Assembly (NCBI GenBank): GCA_036172665.1
Contig: CM069876.1
Location: 38,161,001 to 38,225,000 of the forward strand
Reading direction: 5' to 3'
DNA: 64,000 bases
From: Prosopocoilus inquinatus
Lineage: Eukaryota; Arthropoda; Insecta; Coleoptera; Lucanidae
A program made the translations under genes and the position numbers. Positions 12,801 to 22,009 of this stretch are shown one piece after another. Each line of letters starts with the position of its first letter. Position 1 is the stretch's first letter. The notes below the pieces were generated by a model. It was not told the DNA's origin. It did no database searches and worked only from the letters and a program-made list of their open reading frames with translations.

Positions 12801-15800
12801 ATTTTATTGGTCTATGCAAATAAGAATCGGTAATCTGTTTATCTTAAATAAAACGTAACTTAAATCATTTCGAGAAACGGCTAACTTAATGCATACACAT
12901 GTGCCGATATATCTGCGTTATATGCGAACATGCATTAATAGTTATTTAATAAAATAGTTTGTTAATTGACCGTTAACAAACTAGCTTAACTCTTTTTTAG
13001 TGAGAAAATTATAATTAATAAAACGCAAAAACAGTTAATGGAAAAGAGTGTATTATGACGTCTATTAATACATCGGTTTTTAAACAAAATAATTCATTAA
13101 TATCAAAATTAATAAACGGTCAACGAAAAAATAAATAAAAGAGTATGGTACGACTTGTCGAAGTTCGAAAGGGTTGTCCTCAATCGTTTGTCAAACGTAA
13201 CCAACTGTCATGTAGTAGCGCCACCATTCGTCGGCACGTAGAATGTCGTTTACGTCATTTATTGCCAACAACCCAATCTCGGTGACCTTTGGGAAGGATG
13301 CGCTCTAGCTCAGCGATGACCTCACACATCGAACTTCGTTGCGCATGTGATTCCCGTATACCCTCGGCAGGAATAGATTCGTCGCAAAAACAGGGAAGCG
13401 TTAAGCGGGAAAGAAGTAGCGAAGAAAAAAAAAAGCAGAGCCAGATTCCTCAGTTGAAACAAAGAATTCGAGTATAAACGTGGGTCGCTCACTAATTGCC
13501 TTCTTATCTGAAGTAAAAACGGGTTGCCCGCTCGGTAAAACTTGCCTACAACAAATCAAACGGTACACAAAGCACAAAGGATTCCAGTCACATTGTACTT
13601 AAAACAGAATTTTTGCTCAAACCAGCAACAATTCACGACCAGTTTATAGATCCGTATCTTGTGGTAGCGAAATACAAAGTAACGCTCCAGGCGGTTGCCG
13701 GAAGCGAACGCTCCAACGGCACAATATGGCGACCAATCAGAATGTAGTAATAGATAGCGTGACCACTTAGCTGCTTTTGGAAATTTGGAGAAATGGGTAT
13801 TTGAGGATTGCTATCATTGGCTGTTGCAGTTCACTTGACGAAAGTTATTGGTTATAGTTGATCACGTGATGAACGAAAACTAATAGCAGCAATCCCCAAA
13901 TACGCAATCTTCCAAGCAGGAAAAGTAGCTCTGGGATCCAATAGAGGCCGTGATATTGTCACGCGTCGGTCGTCTCCAGCAGGTTACGAGCTATCAGCGT
14001 CCAGACGCGGGGGTTGCGTAGCTTGGGGGTGAAAAGGGAGTAACAGGGAAACTGCAAACTAACTCATTAAAACAACAAGGATTACCTTTATTGTTTAAAG
14101 GTCAGAAATACAGATAACTATATCCAACGACGACGATCAGATTAACTGATATCTTTTACAAATTACGCACATCTTTTATACTGCCAATGTACGTGACGTC
14201 ATGACCAAATTCCCCGAAACTTTAATTGAATCCGTACTTTGCTCGGTTGCTGAAAAGGTGATGTCAGGATTTTCACGTTGTTTCCAATCGTCATTTCTAT
14301 TAAATCGTGAATTAATTGATTGTGTTTAAACACAAATACAATGCCCTAGTTATTTGCGTATTTGCAAGTTTTCGGATTCACGCTACAAGTTCATCGCCTG
14401 AGTCGTTGCACCAGCAAACCGCTTATCAGCAAATAACTCGTATTGCATTGGAAAAAATACATTTTAAATTAATTAAATACGATTTTCAAATGTTCCGTAA
14501 TCGTGACAATATCAAATGGCGCCAACCAGGGAAGTAATGTTACCACCTTACATCAGCAAAACTAAAGCACTTCTTACTGGTGAAAGTAACCAGGAATTTA
14601 ACACGTAACATTAATAATTGAAAATACAAAGCTTTTTTAATCTCAAACCGGACAGAAAAATGAAGGGAACACACTCAACGTTTCGCTATAGATTTATAGC
14701 TTCGTCAGGAGTGAAAAAAAGTCACTCCTGACGAAGCTATAAATCTATAGTGAAACGTTGAGTGTGTTCCCTTCATTTTTCTGTCCGGTTTGAGATTAAA
14801 AAAAAAACTTTGTATTTACAATTTTCATCAGACAGGAACAAACTTCAATTATTAATAATTGAGAAACAAAATGTGCAGAGAGAAGAGAAAGATTCGTTTA
14901 CTACAAGAAAAACCCCCACCCATTTGAGTAGTGCCGTTATTGTGGCCCCCACATTGGGCGCCATGTTTATAATGACGAGACCAATTAGTTTATTTCTTTC
15001 ATGTTTGGTTTTTTTCCTTCTGTTCTTTTCCTTTGTTGTAATTTTGTTCCAGAGTATGAGGTTCATTAACCGTCAAGAAATGCATTGTGTGCGTACCTGG
15101 GTGTGTGTGTGAGAGAGAGAAAGAGATAAAGAAAAAATGAATATATTTTATGTGCCCCCCTTTAAGTTCACAAGAAATACACGTGTTTGAAGTTAAATGT
15201 AGAGTTCCCACAAGAACGGGAACAACTGCGACCTTCGGAAAGGTTTATTACATTTCAGTAACTTGTAAGAGCTCAATTGGGTTGTTCTCTTGAATATGTG
15301 TCCGCGTTCAAGAGGAAAAAAAAACAGAAGGAAGGAATTAATTCTTTGTTTATCCTGAAGCATTACTTTAAGCGGCGCCCAACATGGGGCCCACAACTAC
15401 AGCACAACAATGTGAAAGTGGCAGACGGATATGTGATGGAGAAGGGGTAATTAGATAATTAAACAACAAAATGCAAATTAAGTGGTTACGATTTGGACAC
15501 ATTGAGAGAATATCAGAATAAACAACAGCGACATCGATGGAACCGGATACCAAAGAAAGAACGAAGACTAAGTTTTAACAGACCGAGAGCATTCAAGGAA
15601 TTGAAGAAGAAAAGTCAAAGAAAAAAACAATTCCCAAACATTTGTTTGATGCTATCATTAATTCTATTTTGCTTTTCAAGCTTCTAAAAAAAAAATCTTG
15701 AAACTCACTATTGATTTAATTTTATTGGTGACAACTTATTACATGGTAAATCTTTTAATAACTTTTCAGAGTTTATGCTCAGTCTCAAGTCAACAGTACA

Positions 15801-15996
15801 AGACATACGACAGCATAACCAGATTTAAATTAGCTGACGAGTCTCTGTAAGCATTTGAATTGTATTAAAAAAAAGATACTCTTTTGCATAAATAGTATTT
15901 TTCAGACTTCAAGTAGCTTGGCATCACGTCCCTGGCTTTCCAGAATCCGTGGATTGCTCTTACGACTCGGAAGCCGTGTGCGGTGATATATTCTAA
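755..15996 (+). CDS. Catalytically dead M13 (neprilysin-family) pseudo-peptidase, 3' ten exons, 5' end outside window
   Basis: Exons read as 755-868, 6372-6589, 6641-6844, 7287-7518, 10933-11150, 11217-11515, 11583-11847, 11899-11997, 15770-15846 and 15906-15996, all GT-AG and phase-consistent, giving about 604 residues to the TAA at 15994. M13 landmarks seen: GGWYIMKNW near the start, a GLGLPDRRYYY block, the PVERWEFC cysteine region, PSANSVIVPRALLTAPYF (equivalent of the family's P..N.I..PA..L..P.F), YLTFAQSLC, and a two-Cys tail ending VCGDIF. Where active members have GHEITH, this protein reads GRLGVDISSAIVSS, so both zinc histidines and the catalytic glutamate are gone. The ENIAD motif with the third zinc ligand aligns with ANDLCEE, also lost. 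M13 proteins are usually about 750 residues, type II membrane anchored; the anchor must lie to the left. Drosophila gone early (goe) is a known inactive M13 protein required in the germline; orthology to it is inference. The first exon (755-868) is less certain than the others. Confidence 0.85.
1604..1726. repeat. 123-bp near-perfect hairpin
   Basis: ACGGAATTATGTATTTTGTT at the left returns as its complement ending ATTCCGT at the right, with arms of about 46 nt continuing to GCGGCAA/TTGCCGC around a loop of about 30 nt. It is most likely a small foldback element in the first intron of the M13-like gene. Confidence 0.65.
1727..2651 (+). other. Intron sequence without recognised features
   Basis: AT-rich intron of the M13-like gene between a foldback hairpin and a dispersed repeat. 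I see no exon, hairpin or internal repeat here. Confidence 0.4.
2652..2955 (+). repeat. Dispersed repeat, copy 2
   Basis: Second copy of the repeat at 1-305, in the first visible intron of the M13-like gene. An A-rich low-complexity tract follows (3060-3530), then a (CT)n run at 3534-3553. Confidence 0.8.
3641..4442. mobile_element. Non-autonomous hAT-like element (802 bp)
   Basis: The termini are CAGTGGCGGCTCG and, inverted, CAGTGGCAGCTCG. The flanking octamers TACAAAAC and GACACAAC match at 6 of 8 positions, compatible with an old 8-bp hAT target duplication. Inside are about three diverged copies of a 150-180 bp unit (each with a 'CTTTCCAA(T/C)GCC' block near 3767, 3947 and 4096), and no transposase. 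A fragment of the same end lies reversed at 23282-23404. Confidence 0.65.
4509..4878. mobile_element. MITE with 35-bp inverted repeats, copy 1
   Basis: The ends GATCAACGGAATTTATAATT and, inverted, GATCAATGGAATTCATAATT bound about 370 bp. A second copy with the same ends and about 90 percent similar interior lies at 51009-51376 in the Dscam2 region. There is no coding capacity. Confidence 0.75.
5010..5170. mobile_element. Short MITE with CCCGCCAAAAAA termini
   Basis: Left end CGCCCGCCAAAAAATTTGGG pairs with right end CCCAGATTTTTTTGGCGGGC in inverse. The interior contains a second hairpin, CTGTAAATACAT...ATGTTTACAG (5053-5081). The element is about 160 bp, with TA at both ends, Tc1/mariner-like. 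Confidence 0.65.
5369..5466 (+). repeat. Three tandem copies of a 31-33 bp unit
   Basis: TTTTGGAGGAATTAATAAAG and its variants occur three times in a row within the first intron of the M13-like gene. Confidence 0.8.
5467..6371 (+). other. Intron sequence without recognised features
   Basis: End of the first visible M13-like intron, leading to the acceptor TTTTGTTGCAG at 6371. No repeat or exon seen. Confidence 0.4.
7011..7221 (+). repeat. Two tandem copies of a 105-bp unit
   Basis: The unit includes AGAGCAATTACA(T/C)CTAGATA and TTCACATAACCTATTCGCTC. The copies 7011-7116 and 7117-7221 are about 90 percent identical, in an M13-gene intron. Confidence 0.85.
7639..7766. repeat. Foldback element, 128 bp
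   Basis: ATCACGAGGAATAGAATTCT on the left is the inverted partner of AGAATTTCTATTCGTCGTGAT on the right. Pairing continues inward through GTGACGTCAC/GTGGCGTCAT. It lies in the 7519-10932 intron of the M13-like gene. Confidence 0.7.
7990..10293 (+). mobile_element. Minisatellite-bearing repeat element, copy 1
   Basis: It starts with GTGTTGCCAACCATGGCGATTT and is followed by about 17 diverged copies, roughly 130 bp apart, of a unit containing GTTGACCTTGAGATTGGT with T-rich spacers. The same left end and the same unit occur in reverse at 31075-33497 inside Dscam2. No coding frame persists. The nature of the element is unknown. Confidence 0.7.
10441..10598 (-). mobile_element. tRNA-derived SINE
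   Basis: On the minus strand 10593-10520 folds as a tRNA: acceptor stem GTCACGT/ATGCGAC with one mismatch, D arm GCTCAGCTGGTTAGAGC, anticodon arm ATCGA-CATGTAA-TCGAT and T arm with GGTTCGATTCC. Anticodon position would be TGT (Thr-like), but the universally conserved U33 is A, so it is unlikely to be a working tRNA. The head is followed by about 60 nt of unrelated body and an A-run at the 3' end (10442-10452), as in a SINE. Confidence 0.7.
10599..10932 (+). other. Intron before M13 exon 10933
   Basis: No repeat or exon recognised. A frame is open through this stretch into the exon at 10933, but the splice acceptor TGTTGTAG just before GCTTCC gives the correct phase and the M13 motif, so the upstream part is intronic. 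Confidence 0.5.
12180..12320 (+). other. GC-rich island in an M13 intron
   Basis: This is markedly richer in G+C than its surroundings, with GGTTCGGGTGGGGTTTC resembling a degenerate Pol III B-box. It may be an old SINE. One frame reads about 60 residues but has no splice acceptor and no M13 similarity. Confidence 0.3.
12362..12430 (+). repeat. Solo half of a foldback MITE
   Basis: TTTTTCCATCACACTTTAAC followed by TTTATTACCATGGTAAC matches one arm of the foldback units at 54375-54767, with no second arm nearby. Confidence 0.5.
12838..12930 (+). repeat. Dispersed repeat fragment
   Basis: The stretch with AATAAAACGTAACTTAA and ATCTGCGTTATATGCGAACATG matches the reverse of 51425-51522, in which the same blocks occur in the opposite orientation. 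Confidence 0.6.
12931..14621 (+). other. Intron of the M13-like gene, repeats only
   Basis: AT-rich sequence without a convincing exon. A weak inverted repeat, GTATTTGAGGATTGCTATCA against AGCAGCAATCCCCAAATAC, spans 13797-13905 and is probably a decayed foldback element. An A-box-like GCTCTAGCTCAGCGATG occurs near 13301. Confidence 0.4.
14622..14817. repeat. 196-bp near-perfect palindrome
   Basis: Arms 14622-14714 and 14721-14817 are inverse copies with only a few mismatches, separated by a 6-nt A-rich spacer. They share CGTTTCRCTATAGATTTATAG and AGTGTGTTCCCTTCATTTTT. No coding content. It is a foldback MITE or a recent inverted duplication. Confidence 0.85.
14944..15391. mobile_element. LTR-retrotransposon fragments with primer-site-like ends in opposite orientation
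   Basis: GGCGCCCAACATGGGGCC (15374-15391, plus) and ATGGCGCCCAATGTGGGG (14963-14946, minus) resemble tRNA-Lys-type primer binding sites that follow the 5' LTR of insect Ty3/gypsy-like elements. The sequence between may be the remains of two LTRs lying head to head. No gag or pol reading frame is present. Confidence 0.4.
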
Positions 15997-16031
15997 TAGT
16001 TTCAGTAAAGTTACTTAATTTTGTTTTGCTA

Positions 16032-16087
16032 CGCCGGATGCTTCAAATAATTCACTTCGGTGAAACTCAAATTTGGAGCATCCGGTG
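16032..16087 (+). repeat. Hairpin in the M13-like 3' UTR with a UUCG tetraloop
   Basis: Outer arms CGCCGGATGCTTCAAAT and ATTTGGAGCATCCGGTG pair. Inside them TTCAC-TTCG-GTGAA forms a second perfect stem closed by the stable cUUCGg loop. It lies 36 nt after the stop codon of the M13-like gene. Confidence 0.6.
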
Positions 16088-16358
16088 TACTTACAATTTT
16101 TTTTTTTTGTGAGCGAGACAGCATTTGCAAATTACACCACCACACCATTTCATCATTTCTAAGAGTATTTATTATTTAATAAGTTTTGTATCGCTAAGTT
16201 CACCCGACTTGGTTTTTTGTAAATGTTGTACGATACGTGTAGATACTGTAGTGAAAAGAAATTGCTGTGGCGTCAGCCCCACGGGGCTCCACCAATTGCA
16301 TTTGTAATTTTGTAAAGCGATTTGTGTTCGATTCGAGGAGGAAATTTTTATTTAGTTC

Positions 16359-16364
16359 AATAAA
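16359..16364 (+). promoter_or_regulatory. Polyadenylation signal AATAAA of the M13-like gene
   Basis: AATAAA lies about 360 nt beyond the stop codon at 15996, in the short interval before the convergent PELP1 gene. On the opposite strand AATAAA occurs at 16387-16382, about 100 nt beyond the PELP1 stop. The two 3' ends therefore nearly meet and their untranslated regions may overlap. Confidence 0.55.
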
Positions 16365-16483
16365 TGATTTTTAGTAACAGTTTTATTATTTTAATTAACG
16401 AAATTGTTACTGTCGTAACAAAAAAAAATGTTAAAAACAGACTTACAGTGTAATTGTAAAAAAAATAATTTTAACTCCTGGAT

Positions 16484-19400
16484 TTAATAGTCTACCTCAT
16501 CCACAAAATCGTGCATCCACTCATCGACATCCCCTAGATCTGTTCCGTTTTCCGTTATGGAAATGCTTTCATCGACTTTCGCTTTCTTAGCTTGGGGTGC
16601 TTCTTCCTCATTGGTACTAACAGGCTCTGAACTGCATTGACATGAATCCGTAACACTAACTTCTTGAGTCATAGTGACCAAACACACCTCATTTTCCTCA
16701 TTTCTTTCAGGTGATGCTCTTTGTATTGTTGAAGTTTCCTCTGCAGAGTCGGTGGCCTGTTGCGGCGCTTCATTTATCAATTCATTTTGAGTCGAAGCCT
16801 CTTCGTTATTCTCCCCAGAAACAATGCCGTTTTGGTCAGTGTGACCATTTAAATCTACGCTATTGTGAGCTTCACTTTCCGTATTTATTTCCAACTCTTC
16901 AGTTTCCATTTCCAAAGTGATCACCTCAACCTCTACAACTGTTTCTTTCAAATCTACCTTTTTATTCACCCGGGTTTCTCGCTCACAATCATATTCGACT
17001 ATTGGAAAACTCAGAGTGGGACAAACTGGCTGGCAAATCTTCTCCAAAATATTCAGCCCCGTCGTGCATATTCGCGCAACCGAATAATTTCTGTGCGTCT
17101 GCCCCCGAACAAATACATTAATTGCCATTTCCAGCGGAGGAGGCACGATATTATTAGGAGTATCAACCATCGCCAACATGGCTTCGTACAATTTCACTTC
17201 GGAACTCGAGCTGCGATATGGAGGGACTACTACACCGCTCTGCTTCTTAAGTATCGTTTTGATTACAGTAGAATAAACAAGCTGAAAAATAAAATGGTGA
17301 ATCTCCTGGTTCCCCAAATTAAATGTGCCTTATTATACCATTAGCGTGTTTGGTTTAAGGCTGACGTGCACGTTTTTAAAAATATTTATGAGACAGTCCA
17401 AGGCTTTGCAGGAAATTATTTCTTTTTGGTTCAAACTGCTCTGGGAGTAATCCCTGAAATACAACAAACTCAATCACCTGAGCTTTTTATTTACCAGTGG
17501 AGGTGAACGTACTTTAATCCGGGGGTTTCTGTGGAATTTACACTGACTCTATTTTTGTTAGCCTTTGTTTTTGAACTTTTTGATTTACCAGCGGATGTAA
17601 TCTATAAATATTACTAACTTTAGAAAGCAATTAAGGAAGAGTGGACGCATACATTTAAGGAAAGATCAGATTTAATTGGTGTTATATCTTCTAGTATGGT
17701 TGAAACTAGTTTCTCGTGGATGGTTGTGTTTAAGTTATTTTTTATTAAAGTTATCCAGTAAGTCAGGACTTTGTAGATGGTTTCCTTGTATTTACTGCAA
17801 CAAAGAAAATGTTAATGAATAAATAAACTTGCACGAGTAAGAAGTTTTGTTTATCCTTTTCTATTTTCACTTGGATTGTTTCAAGTTTTTTTTTATGTTT
17901 CGAGTACCGTGCTTACCTGTAGTTATTAAAACATGTACACGCTGATGTCCTGGCCAAACAATCCAAAAGTAATTTAGTGGTAATTGTGGAAAATGGAATC
18001 AGATTACTTTGCAAGCTGAAAATAATGCAGAAAGTAGTGAGATTTACAAGAAAAGAAAATAAATACGTACACTGCCATGTAAGACCGTAACAGGTATAGT
18101 AAGTCAACTTGATGTCTCATCAATAACACACTGAACATCATCGAAGTATTTGTCCCACTAGTGGGACACTTATGCACTGATAAACCTCGCTTTATTACAT
18201 CAAAGATATATTTGGGAAGGATCACTTTTGCAACAGGATATTTTGTTCTGCAAAAATATTAAAATTAAACTAATTTTGATTTATCAGCAGGTCAAAATAG
18301 TAAACAGCAGGCCACGCAAAAATTTCTTGGAAATTAGAAAGTTGTGACTCTTCGTATTTGATTAGCATTAAAAATTTTCTTGTGGAATAAGTTCCAAGTT
18401 CTAAACTTAGGTTTATTTTATTTATTTTTTCGAAATTCTTTTCTAGTAACAAAAAGCAAAACAAGCAGGACATAAGGCTCCTGATTTTAAAAGAGAAAGT
18501 ACAACTTCAATCACAAACAAACCAAATATTGCAAAAATATAAATCGTGACTTACTCAAGCATGACTCTTAAGAAACCAACGACATTCTTCATTCTATTCT
18601 CAAGAGCTGAGAATATTTGAGTGTTATCAAAGTCTGATGGAACTGAAGGAAAATTAATTGCAACGACATCTGGTCGATCATAACGCTCAAATTCTGTCAA
18701 GTCTTCCAAAAACTGATCATACAGACTATGCATAGTACTGCACAACTGTTCGAGAGCGCCGGTCCAATTCTTTACATGATTGATTCCCTCAGCCCCTGCC
18801 CCACCGACCTAAAATAATCAATCCAGATTTGCATTTTGAATTAAAATTAGCAGGTAGTTCACCTGCTGTAAATAATGATAGCATCTTCCAGCCCGCTTTA
18901 TCGTGCCCTCGCTGACTTGCTCATCCAAAAATTTCAAAAGAAACTGCTGTATTTTAGCCTTCATCGTAATACACGTGCTAGCATACATTTGCAAGCAAAC
19001 TTCCAGACAATCTAACGCACTGTCCACTTGCACGCCATTCGGCTGAACTGAAACGCACATTTCTACGACTTTATTTAGATAAAACGAGTGCGATGAGACC
19101 ATTAATTTGTTGAAATCTTGAATGTCGTTGCACAAAGGTATAATGTTGGCTGAAAGATATAAGTAAACAGAGGAGTTGGAGACGGAAAAGAGACGTAACT
19201 TACTAATAAACTTCAACATTTCACTCGATGCACTCCCTTTATACTGGCCTACCCCGAGGGTAACCCACGAGGTTGCATTTTCCGCTAGAACTTCCGTGTT
19301 GCAGCAAAACATGAGCAAATTCAGATACTTGAAGCCAACTTCCCGGCTTGTCGCCGCAGACAGGAGTTTATTTACGTGCGATATGATCGGTTTCTGGTTG

Positions 19401-19522
19401 GTTTCATGTTGGAAGTTTCGGATTACCGGAAGAAAACGTACATAGAAATCTTTTGGGGCAATCTTATCTTCTGCTCTAGGAAATAACGCTGCAATTTCCG
19501 TTGGGCTCAATGCGGTTGACAT
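16484..19522 (-). CDS. PELP1: PELP1 homologue (Rix1-complex ribosome biogenesis factor)
   Basis: Nine exons, complete: 19522-19204, 19149-18863, 18808-18555, 18247-18071, 18015-17917, 17794-17653, 17601-17513, 17453-17339 and 17281-16484. They sum to 2280 nt, 759 residues plus stop. The start is ATG at 19522 (MSTALSPTEIAALFPRAEDK). The N-terminal half has the helical RIX1-type region, with SALDCLEVCLQMYASTC and INHVKNWTGALEQLCSTMHS matching the PELP1 pattern. The last exon has a PPPLEMAINVF stretch like PELP1's PPPLACALQAF, then a long Glu-rich tail, a lysine-rich QAKKAKVDE that could be a nuclear signal, and an acidic C-terminus. PELP1 with TEX10 and WDR18 forms the nucleolar complex needed for ITS2 processing and 60S maturation. 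The tail is shorter than the human protein's (about 1130 residues) and lacks its proline-rich stretches. The introns at 19203-19150 and 18862-18809 are each 54 nt; the first has no stop and reads through in frame, which can mislead gene prediction. Confidence 0.9.
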
Positions 19523-19707
19523 TTTAAAAAAAGTTTTTTTTAAACATTCGTACACAAAGCATGAGGTTATTTAAGTGTTAGGTTATGTATGAAAAACGGA
19601 AACAAATGAAAACCTGCTTCAATCAGTGTTGCCAACTCTATAAAGATAAAGGCAGTACAAATTCCCTATTTTCTTTTATGAATATTTCTTTAGAATGTTT
19701 CAAAGAT
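19523..19707 (-). promoter_or_regulatory. Presumed PELP1 promoter/5' UTR
   Basis: This is the interval between the PELP1 start codon and the tandem array. No TATA box at a convincing distance was seen. Assignment is by position only. Confidence 0.35.
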
Positions 19708-21655
19708 AGTTTATAAGCGCACAATCAACGTTTCGCCGGTTTTAGTATTGTAAAATTTACGTCAAGTAAAAAAAAATTGGCGGCGACAGTGTTATCTAGG
19801 GACTTTATTGCTAAAAGCGACATCTGTTACACTCTGTTAGATTTGAAGCGACCTTCCAACCAGTGTTGCTTGCTAATGTCTGTCGAGGAAGTTTCTCCAA
19901 GTTTGAAGATAATCAAATAAGAAGAGAAGTAAGTATTTAGGGATTTGAGGTTAATTGAATTGAGCATCTCTACGAAGGCGTGTCGAATTTGGACTGTAAA
20001 TAAGGGAGTTATTGACGTTTTTTCAACCTGATGTCGTCACAGCTGGAGTATGACGTCACGAGTGCATTTTTGCGATGAAAGCGACGAACAAATGGCGATT
20101 TTTCTGCAACTCCTGAAAACTTGAACTTTCTTATTTGAGCCTTTAGGGCCGATTTGAGGGTACCATTGGAAAGAAGAATTTTTTTATCCGACTGGACCAA
20201 CCCACTGTCAAAAATCAACTGCGCAGCCCTACGACACTCCGTTAGTTTATAAGCGCACAATCAACGTTTCGCCGGTTTTAGTATTGTAAAATTTACGTCA
20301 AGTAAAGAAAAATTGGCGGCGACAGTGTTATCTAGGGACTTTATTGCTAAAAGCGACATCTGTTACACTCTGTTAGATTTGAAGCGACCTTCCAACCAGT
20401 GTTGCTTGCTAATGTCTGTCGAGGAAGTTTCTCCAAGTTTGAAGATAATCAAATAAGAAGAGAAGTAAGTATTTAGGGATTTGAGGTTAATTGAATTGAG
20501 CATCTCTACGAAGGCGCGTCGAATTTGGACTATAAATAAGGGAGTTATTGACGTTTTTTCAACCTGATGTCGTCACAGCTGGAGTATGACGTCACGAGTG
20601 CATTTTTGCGATGAAAGCGACGAACAAATGGCGATTTTTCTGCGACTCCTGAAAACTTGAACTTTCTTATTTGAGCCTTTAGGGCCGATTTGAGGGTACC
20701 ATTGGAAAGAAGAATTTTTTTATCCGACTGGACCAACCCACTGTCAAAAATCAACGCGCAGCCCTTTTGTGTATTTTTTGTTTTTAAAGATATTACGCGA
20801 TTTTGACGGTGCGGTTGCGTCCGTTGAGGCCCTCTGAGCGTCCCTACGAAGGCGCGTCGAATTTGGACTGTAAATAAGGGAGTTATTGACGTTTTCTAAG
20901 CTGATGACGTCACAGCTGGAGTATGACGTCACGAGTGCATTTTTGCGATGAAGACGACGAACAAATGTCGATTTTTCTGCGTCCCCTGAAAACTTGAAAT
21001 TTCTTATTTGAGCCCTTAGGGCCGATTTGAGGGTACCATTGGAAAGAAGAATTTTTTTATCCGACTGGCTGAACCCACTGTCAAAAATCAACTGCGCAGC
21101 CCTACGACACTCCGTTACCTACTGCGCAGCCCTTTTGTGTATTTTTTGTTTTTAAAGATATTACGCGATTTTGACGGTGCGGTCGCGTCCGTTGAGGCCC
21201 TCTGAGCGTCCCTACGAAGGCGCGTCGAATTTGGACTGTAAATAAGGGAGTTATTGACGTTTTTTAAGCTGATGACGTCACAGCTGGAGTATGACGTCAC
21301 GAGTGCATTTTTGCGATGAAGACGACGAACAAATGTCGATTTTTCTGCGTCCCCTGAAAACTTGAACTTTCTTATTTGAGCCCTTAGGGCCGATTTGAGG
21401 GTACCATTGGAAAGAAGAATTTTTTTATCCGACTGGCTGCACCCACTGTCAAAAATCAACTGCGCAGCCCTACGACACTCCGTTACCTACTGCGCAGCCC
21501 TTTTGTGTATCTTTTGTTTTTAAAGATATTACGCGATTTTGACGGTGCGGTTGCGTCCGTTGAGGCCCTCTGAGCATACCTACGAAGGCGCGTCGAATTT
21601 GGACAGTAAATAAGGGAGTTATTGACACTTTTTATCCTGATGACATCTCAGCAGT
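19708..21655. repeat. Compound tandem array, 536-bp and about 368-bp periods
   Basis: Two units of 536 bp and about 510 bp (19708, 20244) are followed by two units of about 368 bp (20754, 21119) and a partial third (21488). All share a core of about 270 bp that includes CTACGAAGGCG(C/T)GTCGAATTT, GGGAGTTATTGACG and TGACGTCACGAGTGCATTTT. The second family carries two TGACGTCA palindromes per unit. Minus-strand reading frames of 70-115 codons recur in each copy but show no start context or known domain. The array fills almost half of the PELP1-CCDC93 interval. Confidence 0.88.
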
Positions 21656-22009
21656 TGTATGGTTTCACGGGTATCACGTGGGATTTTTATAGTGTTAAGA
21701 GTTTGTCGGAATAAGGTAGTTTTGAAATTAAAAAAAAATTGAATGTAATAGTGTCTCAGTTGCTTTTCCTGGATTATTTTTGATAGTTCTAAAAAGAACT
21801 GTTAAAATTCATGAATTTGTTGTAATCCACATTCCAAGACTTCTTCTTTCTTAGTTAATGATGTGGCAGATTGTTACTGGAAGAATTCAGGAAACATGTA
21901 ACCTGGAACAAAAGACTGCATTTTCATTAAGAACAATTAAGAAGACCAAACCGCTTTTTAATAAAATGTTGTGTAATAAGTATTAATATTTTAATATTAT
22001 ATTTCATCT

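Noticed and set aside
16711..17344. Plus-strand genes opposite PELP1
   Set aside because: They are antisense shadows of the last PELP1 exon, without their own splice or domain support.
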